From the NCBI GenBank assembly GCA_027295435.1, contig JAPUKX010000281.1, forward strand, positions 1-5,219: 5,219 bases of DNA. The letters run 5' to 3'. Shown here piece by piece: positions 5,160-5,219 of the stretch. The notes beneath the pieces are model-generated. The model worked only from the letters and a program-made list of their open reading frames with translations. It was not told the DNA's origin and made no database searches. The translations under genes and the position numbers were made by a program. Origin of the DNA: Planctomycetota bacterium (lineage in GTDB: Bacteria > Planctomycetota > Phycisphaerae > Phycisphaerales > SM1A02). Every line of letters begins with the position of its first letter. Within the stretch, counting starts at the first letter, position 1.

Positions 5160-5219
5160 GTGAATGATCCACAATCCCCACATGGCTTCGGACCTGACGC
5201 CCGCCCAATTCGTCGCCAA

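Larger units (their letters stand above)
5025..5219. other. Right-end region without a convincing gene
   Basis: These 195 bases hold the FHA ribosome site, a weak promoter candidate, a small hairpin TGCAG-TTT-CTGCA (5039-5051) and the larger inverted repeats. No tRNA or known small RNA consensus was recognised. A plus-strand frame opening at ATG 5164 or ATG 5182 (the latter beginning MASDLTPAQFVA) runs off the right edge and could be the start of a divergent gene, but it has no Shine-Dalgarno and only 12-18 codons are visible. A minus-strand frame (5208-4990) spans the region and runs 35 bases into the FHA gene out of frame; it resembles no protein known to me. Confidence 0.5.

Noticed and set aside
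4990..5208. Minus-strand 72-codon frame upstream of and overlapping the FHA start
   Set aside because: It overlaps FHA by 35 bases out of frame, crosses the inverted repeats, and has no recognisable motif. It cannot be excluded without homologues.

Overview
The window is GC-rich chromosomal DNA holding five protein genes. It looks like a planctomycete or a relative (possibly Phycisphaerae). That placement is inference from protein style: a GGQ release-factor-like protein with an extra C-terminal module, a small stand-alone FHA protein, and an HflX with an atypical switch I. No rRNA, tRNA, CRISPR array, prophage or insertion sequence was found.

Layout. Positions 1-1298 (minus) carry hflX, a ribosome-associated GTPase gene whose 3' end lies beyond the left edge. 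Positions 1299 to about 1590 form a divergent intergenic region with a TACAAT -10-like box facing each way, a GC-rich hairpin and a strong Shine-Dalgarno. To the right on plus come tsaD (t6A tRNA modification, ending 2666) and, overlapping it by the four bases ATGA, a GGQ peptidyl-tRNA hydrolase/release-factor-like gene (2663-3196). A hairpin with a T-containing tail and then a TATAAA box separate this pair from a monocistronic M20 amidohydrolase gene (3324-4526). That gene converges on a small FHA-domain gene (4653-5024, minus). Between the two lie a perfect palindrome and five 8-bp tandem repeats that abut the FHA stop codon. The right end (5025-5219) has no convincing gene but contains a run of inverted repeats.

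How the genes fit together. The left half is about translation. HflX splits or rescues stalled ribosomes, TsaD makes the universal t6A37 of ANN-decoding tRNAs, and the GGQ protein probably hydrolyses peptidyl-tRNA on ribosomes. The tsaD-GGQ overlap implies co-expression. The M20 enzyme and the FHA protein look like separate transcription units without an obvious link to translation.

The points most worth a second look are the tsaD start (no ATG, GTG or TTG at the expected place), the C-terminal helix-turn-helix-like module on the GGQ protein, and the nested inverted repeats upstream of the FHA gene. I do not see a clearly new multi-gene system in this window.
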